From an uncultured Prevotella sp. (GTDB lineage: Bacteria > Bacteroidota > Bacteroidia > Bacteroidales > Bacteroidaceae), in contig UQCW01000014.1 in NCBI GenBank assembly GCA_900539625.1, positions 1 through 48,460 on the forward strand: 48,460 nucleotides of DNA. Direction: 5' to 3'. The translations under genes were made by a program, and so were the position numbers. The notes under the pieces were generated by a model. It did not search any database, was not told the origin of the DNA, and saw only the letters and a program-made list of their open reading frames with translations. Positions 8,930 through 18,150 of this stretch are shown in pieces; within the stretch, counting starts at the first letter, position 1, and each line of letters opens with the position of its first letter.

Positions 8930-8966
8930 GGCCTTTCCGTTTGTATTACAAGCGGAGAGGCCTTTT
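8930..8966 (+). terminator. Rho-independent terminator
   Basis: GGCCTTTCCG pairs with CGGAGAGGCC (one G-T pair) around a 13-nt loop and is followed by TTTT. It ends the LRR/small-peptide unit. Apart from this and the promoter at 9047 I see nothing in 8869-9161. Confidence 0.8.
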
Positions 8967-9046
8967 GAGTTTCTGAAAATGGTGCGCCCTATAGTTTCAT
9001 CCTGTTATTTTGCCCTTATAATTCATTCCCTACGATATTTTTGTCG

Positions 9047-9054
9047 TATCTTTG
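9047..9054 (+). promoter_or_regulatory. -7 box for argS
   Basis: TATCTTTG fits the Bacteroidetes -7 consensus TAnnTTTG and is followed by GCAGG. No clear -33 TTG lies at the expected distance. The leader to the argS ATG would be about 100 nt. Confidence 0.45.
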
Positions 9055-9161
9055 CAGGATAAGTATGTTGCCTTTATATACAGATAATGCAAGGCAGGCG
9101 GGGGAATGATGCCCGCATGGTGAACTATCCCATACTCGCAAGCAAATAAAAGACACGAAAT

Positions 9162-10979
9162 ATGAACATCGAACAACAACTGACCGCCGACGTGCGGGCC
9201 GCCATCAAGGCACTCTACGGACAGGAAGTGCCCGACAACCTTTTGCAGCTTCAGAAGACGAAGCGCGAATTTGAGGGACATCTAACCCTCGTGACTTTCC
9301 CCCTTTTGCGCATCTCGCGTAAGAAACCAGAGGAAACGGCACAGGAAATCGGACAATATCTTCAGGAAAACTCTGATGCTGTGGCTGCCTTCAATGTGGT
9401 GAAGGGATTCCTTAACCTCGTGGTGGCTCCTCAGAAATGGGTGGAATTGCTCGAAGTTATTGACGCTGACGACCATTATGGCTTCGTGAAGCCGACGGAG
9501 GCGTCGCCGCTCGTGATGATTGAATATTCTTCTCCGAACACCAATAAGCCGTTGCACCTCGGACATGTGCGCAACAACCTCCTCGGATGGTCGCTTTCGC
9601 AAATCATGGAAGCTAATGGCAATCGCGTGGTGAAAACCAACATCGTCAACGACCGCGGTATTCATATCTGCAAATCAATGCTCGCTTGGCTGAAATATGG
9701 CAACGGCGAAACGCCGCAGAGCTCAGGCAAGAAGGGCGACCACTTGATTGGCGACTATTATGTGGCTTTCGATAAGCACTATCGCGAACAGGTGAAGGAA
9801 CTCAAGGCGAAGTTCATCGCTGAGGGCATGGCTGAAGAGGAAGCTGAGACACGCGCCAAGAACGAGGCGCCGCTTATCGTTGAGGCCCACGAAATGCTCG
9901 TGAAATGGGAGCAGGGCGACAAGGAAGTGCGCGACCTTTGGCGCAAGATGAACGCTTGGGTGTATGAGGGCTTCGACGAGACCTATAAGGCGCTTGGCGT
10001 TGGCTTCGACAAAATTTATTATGAAAGCGACACCTACCTCGAGGGTAAAGAGAAGGTGGAAGAAGGTTTGAAGAAGGGCATCTTCTATCGCCGCCCCGAT
10101 GGTTCTGTCTGGGCCGACCTCACGAAGGAAGGTCTCGATGAAAAACTCCTTCTCCGCGCCGACGGAACGAGCGTTTATATGACGCAGGACATCGGTACGG
10201 CCAAGCTCCGTTTCCAGGACTATCCCATCGACAAGATGATTTATGTGGTTGGCAACGAGCAGAACTACCACTTCCAGGTGCTCTCCATCCTGCTGGACAA
10301 ACTCGGATTTGAATGGGGCAAGAGCCTCGTGCATTTCTCTTACGGTATGGTGGAACTCCCCAACGGCAAGATGAAGAGCCGCGAAGGCACCGTGGTGGAT
10401 GCCGATGAACTCGTGGCGGAAATGGTGAGACAGGCACGCGAAACGGCCGACGAAAGCGGAAAGTTTGCGGATATGCCTGAAGAGGAAAAGGCACAGGTGG
10501 CACGCATCGTCGGAATGGGTGCTTTGAAATATTTCCTGCTCAAGGTTGATGCACGCAAGAACATGCTTTTCAACCCCGAGGAAAGTATCGATTTCAACGG
10601 AAATACCGGTCCTTTCATCCAGTACACCTATGCCCGTATCCGCTCCATCTTGCGTAAGGCTGCCGAAGCTGGCATCGAAGTGCCTGCTCAGTTGCCAACA
10701 GATGTGGAACTTTCCGTTAAGGAAGAGGCCCTCGTGCAGCACGTGGCAGATTTCGCCAATGTCGTACGCCAGGCCGGACAGGAATACTCTCCTTCGTCTG
10801 TCGCCGCTTATTGCTACGACCTCGTGAAGGAGTACAACCAGTTCTACCACGACTTCTCAATTCTCCGCGAGGAAGATGCCAAGAAAAGGGCCTTCCGTTT
10901 GGTGCTCTCAAAGAACGTTGCCAAGGTGGTACGCCTCGGCATGAGTTTGTTGGGCATTGAAATGCCGGAGAGAATGTAA
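9162..10979 (+). CDS. argS: Arginyl-tRNA synthetase
   Basis: This class I synthetase charges tRNA-Arg with arginine in the cytosol. The 605 residues hold the N-terminal tRNA-recognition (Arg_N) domain at about 5-90. The HIGH motif appears as HLGH at 132-135 inside SSPNTNKPLHLGHVRNN. The catalytic core has the usual long insertion, and the KMSK-equivalent is KMKSREG near 402. The C-terminal DALR anticodon-binding domain ends LGIEMPERM. KMKS instead of KMSK is the usual ArgRS variation. It appears to be a single-gene unit; a 12-bp stem lies in the spacer before the RNase H gene. Confidence 0.96.
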   Translation: MNIEQQLTADVRAAIKALYGQEVPDNLLQLQKTKREFEGHLTLVTFPLLRISRKKPEETAQEIGQYLQENSDAVAAFNVVKGFLNLVVAPQKWVELLEVIDADDHYGFVKPTEASPLVMIEYSSPNTNKPLHLGHVRNNLLGWSLSQIMEANGNRVVKTNIVNDRGIHICKSMLAWLKYGNGETPQSSGKKGDHLIGDYYVAFDKHYREQVKELKAKFIAEGMAEEEAETRAKNEAPLIVEAHEMLVKWEQGDKEVRDLWRKMNAWVYEGFDETYKALGVGFDKIYYESDTYLEGKEKVEEGLKKGIFYRRPDGSVWADLTKEGLDEKLLLRADGTSVYMTQDIGTAKLRFQDYPIDKMIYVVGNEQNYHFQVLSILLDKLGFEWGKSLVHFSYGMVELPNGKMKSREGTVVDADELVAEMVRQARETADESGKFADMPEEEKAQVARIVGMGALKYFLLKVDARKNMLFNPEESIDFNGNTGPFIQYTYARIRSILRKAAEAGIEVPAQLPTDVELSVKEEALVQHVADFANVVRQAGQEYSPSSVAAYCYDLVKEYNQFYHDFSILREEDAKKRAFRLVLSKNVAKVVRLGMSLLGIEMPERM

Positions 10980-10989
10980 TATATATGGT

Positions 10990-11039
10990 GTCAAACGTTT
11001 GTTCGTTTCTCCCTTTGGAGGGGCGGGCAAGCGTTTGAC
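10990..11039 (+). terminator. Hairpin between argS and RNase H gene
   Basis: GTCAAACGTTTG pairs with CAAGCGTTTGAC (12 bp, one G-T) around a 26-nt loop. There is no T run after it, so terminator function is only possible; a processing or regulatory role is equally open. Confidence 0.35.
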
Positions 11040-11053
11040 GACCTTTCAGAGCG

Positions 11054-11782
11054 ATGGCAAAACAGAAATATTATGTAGTTTGGCGTGGCGTGGTTCCTGG
11101 CATCTATACCACGTGGGCTGAATGCGAGCAACAGGTGAAAGGCGTTGAAGGCGCTGTCTACAAATCTTTTGCATCGCGCGATGAGGCCGAAGAAGCCTAT
11201 TATTCAGCGCCGGAAGCCTATATAAAACAGAAACAGACCGATGGAGGAAAAGGAGTGGGGGAGGCCTCGGCCGCTCCGGCTCCGGCTTCAGACACCGCTT
11301 CGGCGCCGGCCTCGGCTGCCGATTCTTCTGCGATTCCCAATCCAGTTCCCACTTCTTTGCTGCATCTGCCACCGGAAGTGACACCCGATGCCTTGGCCGT
11401 TGATGCGGCCTGTTCGGGAAATCCTGGTAAGATGGAATATCGTGGCGTTTATCTCAAGACGGGGCAAGTGGTGTTTCATTACGGCCCTGTTTATGGCACC
11501 AACAATATCGGTGAGTTCCTGGCCATTGTTCATGCCTTGGCCCTGCTCAAGAAGATGGGTACGCCACTCACCATTTATTCCGACAGCCGCAACGCCCTAT
11601 TGTGGGTCAAGAAGAAGAAATGCCGCACCACTTTGGCGCGGACTCCGCGCACAGAGCAACTCTATCAGATGATTGAAAGGGCCGAACGCTGGTTGCAGAC
11701 AAATACCTATTCGGAAATGCCCTTGCGCAAATGGGAAACGTCGCAGTGGGGCGAAATCCCCGCAGATTTTGGGCGAAAATGA
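11054..11782 (+). CDS. Ribonuclease H with N-terminal viroplasmin-like domain
   Basis: It cleaves the RNA strand of RNA-DNA hybrids. Residues about 4-50 (KYYVVWRGVVPGIYTTWAEC, then GAVYKSFASRDEAEEAY) are the caulimovirus viroplasmin-like domain also found at the N-terminus of eukaryotic RNase H1, where it binds hybrids. A low-complexity Ala/Pro/Ser linker spans about 75-110. The RNase H fold follows with catalytic acids in AVDAACSGNPG (Asp), NNIGEFLAI (Glu), IYSDSRNAL (Asp) and the C-terminal EIPADFGRK (Asp). This fusion is common in Bacteroidales. The gene sits alone, 219 bp before the ABC exporter. Confidence 0.92.
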   Translation: MAKQKYYVVWRGVVPGIYTTWAECEQQVKGVEGAVYKSFASRDEAEEAYYSAPEAYIKQKQTDGGKGVGEASAAPAPASDTASAPASAADSSAIPNPVPTSLLHLPPEVTPDALAVDAACSGNPGKMEYRGVYLKTGQVVFHYGPVYGTNNIGEFLAIVHALALLKKMGTPLTIYSDSRNALLWVKKKKCRTTLARTPRTEQLYQMIERAERWLQTNTYSEMPLRKWETSQWGEIPADFGRK

Positions 11783-11856
11783 GCCAGCGGGCGCTCTGCT
11801 TCCTTGCTTGCCAAACGGCGAGCAGGGCAGTCTTCGGCTGAGCCTTGTTGTGTCCT

Positions 11857-11877
11857 TGATTCTGAACACCTACTTAA
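11857..11877 (+). repeat. Partial repeat end
   Basis: GATTCTGAACACCTACTTA resembles the repeat ends elsewhere in the window (compare 45076-45095 and 42588-42604). It lies in the 219-bp spacer between the RNase H and ABC genes, in which I see no gene. Confidence 0.45.
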
Positions 11878-12001
11878 TTAGCATGTTCGCCTTTGGCGTT
11901 TTTGTGTTCTGAAAACTCCCAATGGTCCGAAACCTTCCAACAGTCCGAACAAACCGAACTGTCCAAACAGAAATCCGTACTCAGACATTCACTCTTCATT
12001 T

Positions 12002-13837
12002 ATGAAAGAATTCTTTAAAGTCATGCGGCGCTACGTCGCCCCCTACAAAAGATACATGATTGGCTCGCTGATATTCAATTTGCTGTCAGCGGTTCTCAAC
12101 GTGTTCTCTTTCGCGTCGCTCATCCCCATGCTGAACCTCCTCTTCAAGGTGGACAAGACCGTGTATGGATTTATTGCTTGGGACGATGCGGCACATTCCA
12201 TGAAGGACATCTTGGTCAATAACATGTATTATTACACCCAGCAGATCATGCAGACTTTTGGCCCTTCAACCACCCTGCTCCTGATTGGTTTGTTCCTTGT
12301 GACGGCCACCCTTCTGAAAACGTCGTGCTATTTTGCTTCGGCAGGTATGTTGGTGCCGATGCGCACTGGCATCGTTCGTGATATCCGCTCTCATGTTTAT
12401 CATAAAATCACCAACCTCCCCTTGAGCTTCTTTTCTGATGAGCGCAAGGGAGACATCATTGCCCGCATGAGCGGTGATGTCAACGAGATTGAGAACTCCA
12501 TCACGGGATCGCTCGAAATGCTCATCAAAAACCCGATACTTCTCCTCTGCTATTTCAGCGTGTTGCTCTACACCAGTTGGCAACTCACCGTCTTCACCAT
12601 CGTTGTTCTCCCGCTGATGGGGTGGGTGATGGGAAAAATCGGCCGACAGCTGAAGCGCCAGAGCCTCGACGCGCAAAACAAATGGAGCGAGACCATGTCT
12701 CAGCTTGAAGAGACATTGAGCGGTATGCGCATCATCAAGGCGTTTACGGCCGAGAGAAAGATGCAGCAGCGTTTCGATGAGAGTGCCAACGCTTTCCGCC
12801 AGGCCACCAATAAAGTATCCATTCGCCAGGCTTCCGCCCATCCGGTCAGTGAATTTCTTGGCACTTTCCTCATCGTGCTTGTGCTCTGGTATGGCGGTAC
12901 GCTCATTTTCTCCAATCATCCCCCGGTTGATGCGCCGACTTTCATTTTCTATATGGTGATTCTTTACAGCATCATCCAGCCATTGAAAGACCTTTCTAAG
13001 GCCACATACAGCATCCCCAAAGGTATGGCTTCTGTGGAGCGCGTCAACAAGATTCTCAATGCGGAGAATCCCATTAAGGAAACGCCGAATCCAGTGCATG
13101 TGGATGGGCTTAAAGACGAAATTGAGTTCCGCAACATCACCTTTTCTTATAACGGGCGCACCAATGTGCTTGACAATGTCAACCTCACTGTGAAGCGCGG
13201 GCAGACCATTGCCATCGTGGGACAGAGCGGTTCTGGAAAGAGCACCCTGGTGGATCTCTTGCCGCGTTACCACGACGTGACAGAGGGCGAGATTTTGCTC
13301 GATGGCATCAATGTGAAAGACATTGCGCTCAGGGACCTCCGTGCCTTGATTGGTAACGTCAACCAAGAGGCCATTCTTTTCAACGACACTTTCTTCAACA
13401 ATATCGCCTTCGGTGTGGAGCATGCCACGCAGGAGGACGTGGAGGCTGCGGCGCGTATTGCCAACGCTCACGACTTCATCATGGAAAGCGAAGAAGGCTA
13501 TAACACGAAGGTGGGCGACCGCGGTTGCCGTCTCTCTGGCGGCCAGCGTCAGCGCATCTCTATTGCTCGTGCCATTCTAAAGAACCCCGCCATCCTTATT
13601 CTTGATGAGGCCACGTCGGCCCTCGATACGGAAAGCGAACGACTGGTGCAGGAGGCGCTGGAGCATTTGATGAAAACGCGCACCACCATCGCCATTGCCC
13701 ACCGTTTGTCGACCATCAAGAATGCCGACGAAATCTGCGTGCTCTATGAAGGACGCATCGTGGAGCGTGGCACCCACGAGGAGTTGCTCGCCTTGGGCGG
13801 CTATTATAAGCGCCTTAATGATATGCAGCAATTATAA
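12002..13837 (+). CDS. ABC exporter, fused permease and ATPase (MsbA-like)
   Basis: The 611-residue inner-membrane half-transporter has an N-terminal six-helix ABC transmembrane domain (about 15-320) and a C-terminal nucleotide-binding domain. Walker A is GQSGSGKST near 406, the signature LSGGQRQR is near 510, Walker B is ILILDEATSALD and the H-loop is AIAHRLST. It should work as a homodimer. The family includes MsbA lipid A flippases and other lipid or drug exporters. Two glycosyltransferase genes directly downstream favour a lipid or glycan substrate, but this is inference. The 108-bp spacer after it holds two copies of CATCCGTTGGCA. Confidence 0.92.
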   Translation: MKEFFKVMRRYVAPYKRYMIGSLIFNLLSAVLNVFSFASLIPMLNLLFKVDKTVYGFIAWDDAAHSMKDILVNNMYYYTQQIMQTFGPSTTLLLIGLFLVTATLLKTSCYFASAGMLVPMRTGIVRDIRSHVYHKITNLPLSFFSDERKGDIIARMSGDVNEIENSITGSLEMLIKNPILLLCYFSVLLYTSWQLTVFTIVVLPLMGWVMGKIGRQLKRQSLDAQNKWSETMSQLEETLSGMRIIKAFTAERKMQQRFDESANAFRQATNKVSIRQASAHPVSEFLGTFLIVLVLWYGGTLIFSNHPPVDAPTFIFYMVILYSIIQPLKDLSKATYSIPKGMASVERVNKILNAENPIKETPNPVHVDGLKDEIEFRNITFSYNGRTNVLDNVNLTVKRGQTIAIVGQSGSGKSTLVDLLPRYHDVTEGEILLDGINVKDIALRDLRALIGNVNQEAILFNDTFFNNIAFGVEHATQEDVEAAARIANAHDFIMESEEGYNTKVGDRGCRLSGGQRQRISIARAILKNPAILILDEATSALDTESERLVQEALEHLMKTRTTIAIAHRLSTIKNADEICVLYEGRIVERGTHEELLALGGYYKRLNDMQQL

Positions 13838-13945
13838 TCAGTTGTATCATCCGTTGGCAACAGTCATCCGTTGGCATCTGCCATCCGTCAATTCAAATTT
13901 GAAAACATTCAGTAAAGGCACCCCCGTTGCCTTTCCCCATACAGC

Positions 13946-14797
13946 ATGAAGATATTAGGAATTGTCACGCTTTATAATCCCCCGAAAGAGGTGGGCGAAA
14001 ACTTGTCCAGCTATGCGCCTTTCCTCGACGGCCTTTATCTTTGGGACAACACCGCAGGAGGAAGTAATGTCGACAGTCTGCTTCCGCCTGAAGTGGCAAA
14101 GCGTGTGCTGATGCACCGGCGCGGCCGCAATGTGGGCATTGCGATGGCGTTGAATGCCGCCATCGATCTCGCGCTCAAAGAAGGCTATACCCATCTGCTC
14201 ACGATGGACCAGGACAGCCGTTTTAAGGAAGGCACGTTTCAGGCTTATTTGCGCGACGTTGAGGCTGACACCGACGACAAACATTGGGCTTTCTGTCCGC
14301 TCATCAACCGCGACGCGCAGTCTCGCCAGCCGTTGAAGCCGCTGAAAGGACTCATCGTTTCTGGAACAATCCTCACGCGTAACTGTCTGGAAAAGGTGGG
14401 ACAATTCTTCGAGCCTTTCGTCATTGACACGCTTGACACGGAATATGCCTTCCGCATCTTGCGCGACGGCGGACAAATCATGCTCTCTTCCTCTGGTAGC
14501 CTGACACACAGCTTGGGCCAGCCTCTTCGTCGGAACTTCCTATGCTTTCATCCCGTGTCGCTCAACTATTCCCCGATGCGCACCTACTACATCTCGCGCA
14601 ATTTGCTCTATCTCCATCGCACGCAGTCTGGCTTTTCGCGCCCCGACCTCCTAAAGGCATTGGTGTGGAAGCGTCCGCTTTACATCTTACTGATGGAAGG
14701 CAATAAATGGAACAAGATAGTAGCGTGGACGCGCGGCGTTTGGCAGGGATGGCGCCGAAAACTCGGGCCAGACCCGTTTTTCTCGCGTCTGTCGTGA
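13946..14797 (+). CDS. Glycosyltransferase family 2 (rhamnosyltransferase-like)
   Basis: The 283-residue protein has a GT-A fold start (ILGIVTLYNPPKEVGENL), the phrase RGRNVGIAMALNAAIDLA typical of the RfbF/WbbL rhamnosyltransferase branch, and a metal-binding DxD as LTMDQDSRF near 90. The acceptor side is GLIVSGTILTRN and DTLDTEYAFRI. It probably transfers a sugar from a nucleotide donor to a surface polysaccharide on the cytoplasmic side of the inner membrane. The exact sugar cannot be read from sequence. It lies between the exporter and a second glycosyltransferase, suggesting one envelope-glycan group. Confidence 0.85.
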   Translation: MKILGIVTLYNPPKEVGENLSSYAPFLDGLYLWDNTAGGSNVDSLLPPEVAKRVLMHRRGRNVGIAMALNAAIDLALKEGYTHLLTMDQDSRFKEGTFQAYLRDVEADTDDKHWAFCPLINRDAQSRQPLKPLKGLIVSGTILTRNCLEKVGQFFEPFVIDTLDTEYAFRILRDGGQIMLSSSGSLTHSLGQPLRRNFLCFHPVSLNYSPMRTYYISRNLLYLHRTQSGFSRPDLLKALVWKRPLYILLMEGNKWNKIVAWTRGVWQGWRRKLGPDPFFSRLS

Positions 14798-14871
14798 TGC
14801 GTTCTGCTGTCGGTAGGCGTCAGTGTGCATCCTTCAGAATACTATCCTCATAGAATTATCTGCGAAAGAAA

Positions 14872-15936
14872 ATGAAACAAGAAACCATCGATACGCTCTT
14901 TCAGCGCTATGAACAGATGAACGGCCAGTTGAAGCGTCCACTCGTCTATCGTGTGGGCATTGATGCTGGCTTTTTTGCGGAATACACAGCGATGCTCAAC
15001 GCCATGCTCTATGCAATGGACCACGCTTGGCAGTTTCGTCTCTATGGCGACCGTGCTAACTTCGGTTACGCGTCGGGATGGAACGACTATTTCCAGTCCT
15101 TCTGCCCAGCAGACCATCGTTCCTTCCATGCCCGATGGAATCTCTATCCTGTGGCCCCTTGGCGCTTGTGGCGTGCCTTGCCCAAGGCACAGAGAAAAAG
15201 CCAGTTGGCCTGGCGTATGAAACTCTATGCGCGGCATGCCGTTGGCCGTCTCGTGTCTTTGGCGCAGTATAAAAGCTATGTGCGCTTGAACCATAATGTG
15301 CATTTCCAGCCGCAGTCCCATTACAACAACGCTATGCTGGCGCTTGATGGCGACTATCTGACAGCGTTCAAGACCGTTACGCAACTCACGTGGCGCTTCA
15401 ACGAGCGGACGCAGAGCGATATAGATGCTCTCGTGCAATCGTTGCCCATGAATGCCGATTACGTGGGATGCCATTTGCGCGGCGGCGACAAAATCACCGA
15501 GGCCGCGCTGATGCCCCCCGAGGCTTATGTGGACCTCATCAGGCAATATGCGCCGGGCCGCGATGTCTTCGTTCTCACCGACGACTACCGCCTCTTCCGC
15601 CGCTTGGGTGAACTCGCGCCTGAGGTGCGCTTCTTCACGCTCTGTCGGCCCGAGGAAACAGGCTACGTCAATAAAGACTTTGTCAGTGCTGGCGCCGAAG
15701 CGAAACGCCAGAGCATGACGCGCCTTTTTGCCTCCATCGAGTTGCTCTTGAAGGGCCGCATGTTCTTTGGTAGTATCACTACAGGGCCAGGCATTTTCTT
15801 GCTCAAGAATCTTTATCCGAAGGGCATAGCCGTTGACTGTGCGCCAGAAATGGTGAAAGAGGCCGTCACGCTCCCCATTGCTGACCGCAGCCGCATCGCT
15901 GAGCAATATATGAAAGAATATATCAAGAAAAACTGA
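14872..15936 (+). CDS. Glycosyltransferase with O-fucosyltransferase/FUT8-like fold
   Basis: The 354-residue protein has no signal peptide. The segment YVGCHLRGGDKI (about 196-207) matches the nucleotide-sugar binding motif HxRRxDK seen in alpha-1,6-fucosyltransferases (GT23, NodZ) and O-fucosyltransferases. VFVLTDDYRLFRRL and FFGSITTGPGIFLLKN further on fit the donor-binding half of that GT-B fold. GDP-fucose is the likely donor by family. The motif here is HLRGGDK, with Gly where the second Arg of many members lies. It follows the GT2 gene by 74 bp and probably acts on the same glycan. Confidence 0.7.
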   Translation: MKQETIDTLFQRYEQMNGQLKRPLVYRVGIDAGFFAEYTAMLNAMLYAMDHAWQFRLYGDRANFGYASGWNDYFQSFCPADHRSFHARWNLYPVAPWRLWRALPKAQRKSQLAWRMKLYARHAVGRLVSLAQYKSYVRLNHNVHFQPQSHYNNAMLALDGDYLTAFKTVTQLTWRFNERTQSDIDALVQSLPMNADYVGCHLRGGDKITEAALMPPEAYVDLIRQYAPGRDVFVLTDDYRLFRRLGELAPEVRFFTLCRPEETGYVNKDFVSAGAEAKRQSMTRLFASIELLLKGRMFFGSITTGPGIFLLKNLYPKGIAVDCAPEMVKEAVTLPIADRSRIAEQYMKEYIKKN

Positions 15937-15968
15937 TGCCTCCACAGTAGCTGTTTTGTACTAAAGAT

Positions 15969-16002
15969 AGTAATGGGCAAAGCTTATGCTTTCACCATTA
16001 CT
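15969..16002 (+). other. Hairpin before the rhomboid gene
   Basis: AGTAATGG...CCATTACT encloses AAAGC/GCTTT, a compact hairpin. It contains an in-frame upstream ATG at 15973, which makes that ATG an unlikely start. Similar GTAATG/CATTAC hairpins stand at 21021-21037 and 42609-42630. Confidence 0.45.
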
Positions 16003-16035
16003 CAGCTACCATACCGCATTATTGAATACCAACTT

Positions 16036-16989
16036 ATGATTAAACAACTCCCACCCATTACCAAAAACCTGCTCATCATCAACATCATCTGCTTCTTGGC
16101 GCAGTTGGTGGGCGAGCAGCGTGGCATTGACCTTGCCGATATATTCGGTCTGCACTTCGTTCTCGCGCCAGATTTCGCGCCTTGGCAGGTGTTGACTTAC
16201 ATGTTTTTGCATGGCAGCTTCACCCATCTCTTCTTCAACATGTTTTCGTTGTGGATGTTCGGGCGCATCGTGGAGCAGACCATGAAGCCGTCGCGCTTCC
16301 TCCTGTTTTATTTCGTCTGCGGCATCGGCGCCGCCGTGTGCCAGGAAGTATGGCAGTTGGCCGATTATTACTTCTCGGGCATGTCGGCATTCGCCGGCGT
16401 GAGCTTCCCCGACGGCACCACCATGCCGATGGGCCTTTATCTTAACCAATGGACCACCATCGGTGCCTCCGGTGCCTGCTATGGCATCTTGCTCGCCTTC
16501 GGAATGACCTTCCCCAACGAACGCATCATGCTTCTCATTCCCCCCATTCCCATTAAGGCAAAATACTTCGTGGTGGGATATGCCGCCATCGAACTTTTCT
16601 CGGCCTATACGTCAAACGACAACGTCGCTCATTTCGCCCATTTGGGTGGCATGCTCTTCGGCCTGCTGCTCATTCTTTATTGGCGCCACCGCGACCGTCG
16701 CGGCAACCGCCCCTTTGGCGGCTGGGAAACGTGGACGCCGCGCCGCTCACGCAGCCTTTCCGACCGCATAAAAGACGGCTGGCGCAAACTGACGGCGCGT
16801 AAGCCCCGCATGACCGTCCATCGGGGTGGCAAGCGGTGGAACACGCACGACGCCTCCTTCAAAAGCGACGGACTGACGCCGGAACAGCAGGCGCGTGTTG
16901 ACGAAATCCTCGCCAAAATTCGCCGTAGTGGTTATCAAAGTCTGACAGAAGATGAAAAAAAACTCCTTTTTGAAAAAAGCAAAAAATGA
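16036..16989 (+). CDS. Rhomboid-family intramembrane serine protease
   Basis: It cuts membrane proteins within or near their transmembrane segments. The start at 16036 (MIKQLPPITKN) is preferred over the ATG at 15973, giving 317 residues. Transmembrane helices follow from about residue 10. Landmarks are the HGSFTHLFFNMFSLW segment (family HxxxN), the catalytic Ser in GASGACYG near 145 and the catalytic His in NVAHFAHLGGM near 200. The last 95 residues are a basic cytosolic tail ending in a short helical motif (LTPEQQARVDEIL). The gene end overlaps the next gene by 38 nt. Confidence 0.93.
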   Translation: MIKQLPPITKNLLIINIICFLAQLVGEQRGIDLADIFGLHFVLAPDFAPWQVLTYMFLHGSFTHLFFNMFSLWMFGRIVEQTMKPSRFLLFYFVCGIGAAVCQEVWQLADYYFSGMSAFAGVSFPDGTTMPMGLYLNQWTTIGASGACYGILLAFGMTFPNERIMLLIPPIPIKAKYFVVGYAAIELFSAYTSNDNVAHFAHLGGMLFGLLLILYWRHRDRRGNRPFGGWETWTPRRSRSLSDRIKDGWRKLTARKPRMTVHRGGKRWNTHDASFKSDGLTPEQQARVDEILAKIRRSGYQSLTEDEKKLLFEKSKK

Positions 16990-18088
16990 AGGGAAGGGAG
17001 GACGTAAGTCCCATCCTTTCTTTAAGCGCCTGCTTGTCGGCGCCTCATGGGCGGCAGTAGCGCTGTTGTGGCTCAGTGCCGCCAGCGTCTACGTCAACCC
17101 CTCTTACTTCCGCTTTGCCGGTGTCATCGGATTGGCCTTCCCTTTTTTTCTGGCCGTCGTTGTCTTCATGCAGATCGTCATGTTGATATTCTCCGTACAC
17201 CGCGCCTGGGTGCCTTTACTTGGCCTCTGCGGCTGCATTCTTTCCATTCGCGACTATGTGCCCATCAACGTGCCCTCTGCGCCTCCAAAGGGCGCTATGA
17301 AGGTCATATCCTATAATGTGAACGGCTTTTCGGCCAACACCAAGGATGAAACAGGCACCAATGTTATCTGTGCCTATGTGAAACGCCAGCGTCCCGACAT
17401 CCTCTGCATGCAAGAGGCGCATGCCTGGCCCACCATCTACGAGACCGATGTGGAGCCCGTTCTCCGCCAGCAACTCGCCTATTCCGACACCATGAACTTT
17501 GCCTCCAGCACGCTCGCCTGCTTCTCGCGCTATCCCATCATCGGGAAAAAACGCGTCTGCGACACGGGCTCGCCCAATGGTGCGACGGATTTCACCCTTT
17601 TGCTCGCGCCGCATGATACGCTCCATGTCATCAATTGCCATTTAGAGAGCATGCACCTCTCGCAAAACGACCGTTCGCAATACCACGAGATGGTGGTCAA
17701 TCCAGAGAATAGTACGCCCCAAGCCAGTTCGCGCATGCTCGTCTCCAAAATCTCCAATGCGTCGGTGGTACGCTCGCGCCAAACCGTCATCACGGCGGCC
17801 TACGTGGAACGCCTGCTTAAGGCCGGCAAGAGCGTCATCCTTTGCGGTGATTTCAACGATACGCCCATTTCTTATACCCGCCATCGCATCGCCTCTACGG
17901 GACTCACAGATGCCTATGTGGCCACCGCCAACGGCATTGGGCGTTCGTTCAACCGCGATGCCATCTACGTGCGCATCGACAATATGTTTTGCTCGCCCGA
18001 CTGGAAGCCTTACGATTGCCAAGTCGATGCCTCCATCAAAGAGTCTGACCATTATCCCATCATTTCCTCGTTCAAACGGAAGAAATGA
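16952..18088 (+). CDS. Endonuclease/exonuclease/phosphatase family protein, membrane-anchored
   Basis: The 378-residue protein has two or three N-terminal transmembrane helices (about 25-105), then a domain with the EEP superfamily motifs: ISYNVNGFS, MQEAH (metal Glu), CGDFNDTP and SDHYP (catalytic Asp-His). The substrate could be a nucleic acid, phospholipid or phosphoprotein; sequence does not decide. After two helices the catalytic domain would face the periplasm if the N-terminus is also outside, so topology is uncertain. It starts inside the rhomboid gene in another frame, which suggests translational coupling. Confidence 0.85.
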   Translation: MKKNSFLKKAKNEGKGGRKSHPFFKRLLVGASWAAVALLWLSAASVYVNPSYFRFAGVIGLAFPFFLAVVVFMQIVMLIFSVHRAWVPLLGLCGCILSIRDYVPINVPSAPPKGAMKVISYNVNGFSANTKDETGTNVICAYVKRQRPDILCMQEAHAWPTIYETDVEPVLRQQLAYSDTMNFASSTLACFSRYPIIGKKRVCDTGSPNGATDFTLLLAPHDTLHVINCHLESMHLSQNDRSQYHEMVVNPENSTPQASSRMLVSKISNASVVRSRQTVITAAYVERLLKAGKSVILCGDFNDTPISYTRHRIASTGLTDAYVATANGIGRSFNRDAIYVRIDNMFCSPDWKPYDCQVDASIKESDHYPIISSFKRKK

Positions 18089-18115
18089 CGGACAAACCGT
18101 TTTCAAAGATACAGC

Positions 18116-18150
18116 CCCGTGCAGGATTCACCCCCTGTGCGGGTTTTTTT
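18116..18150 (+). terminator. Rho-independent terminator
   Basis: CCCGTGCAGG pairs with CCTGTGCGGG (two G-T pairs) and is followed by seven T. It ends the rhomboid/EEP unit. Confidence 0.85.

Noticed and set aside
15973..16035. Upstream ATG as the rhomboid start
   Set aside because: It lies inside a hairpin and adds 21 residues without family resemblance; the ATG at 16036 begins the conserved region.
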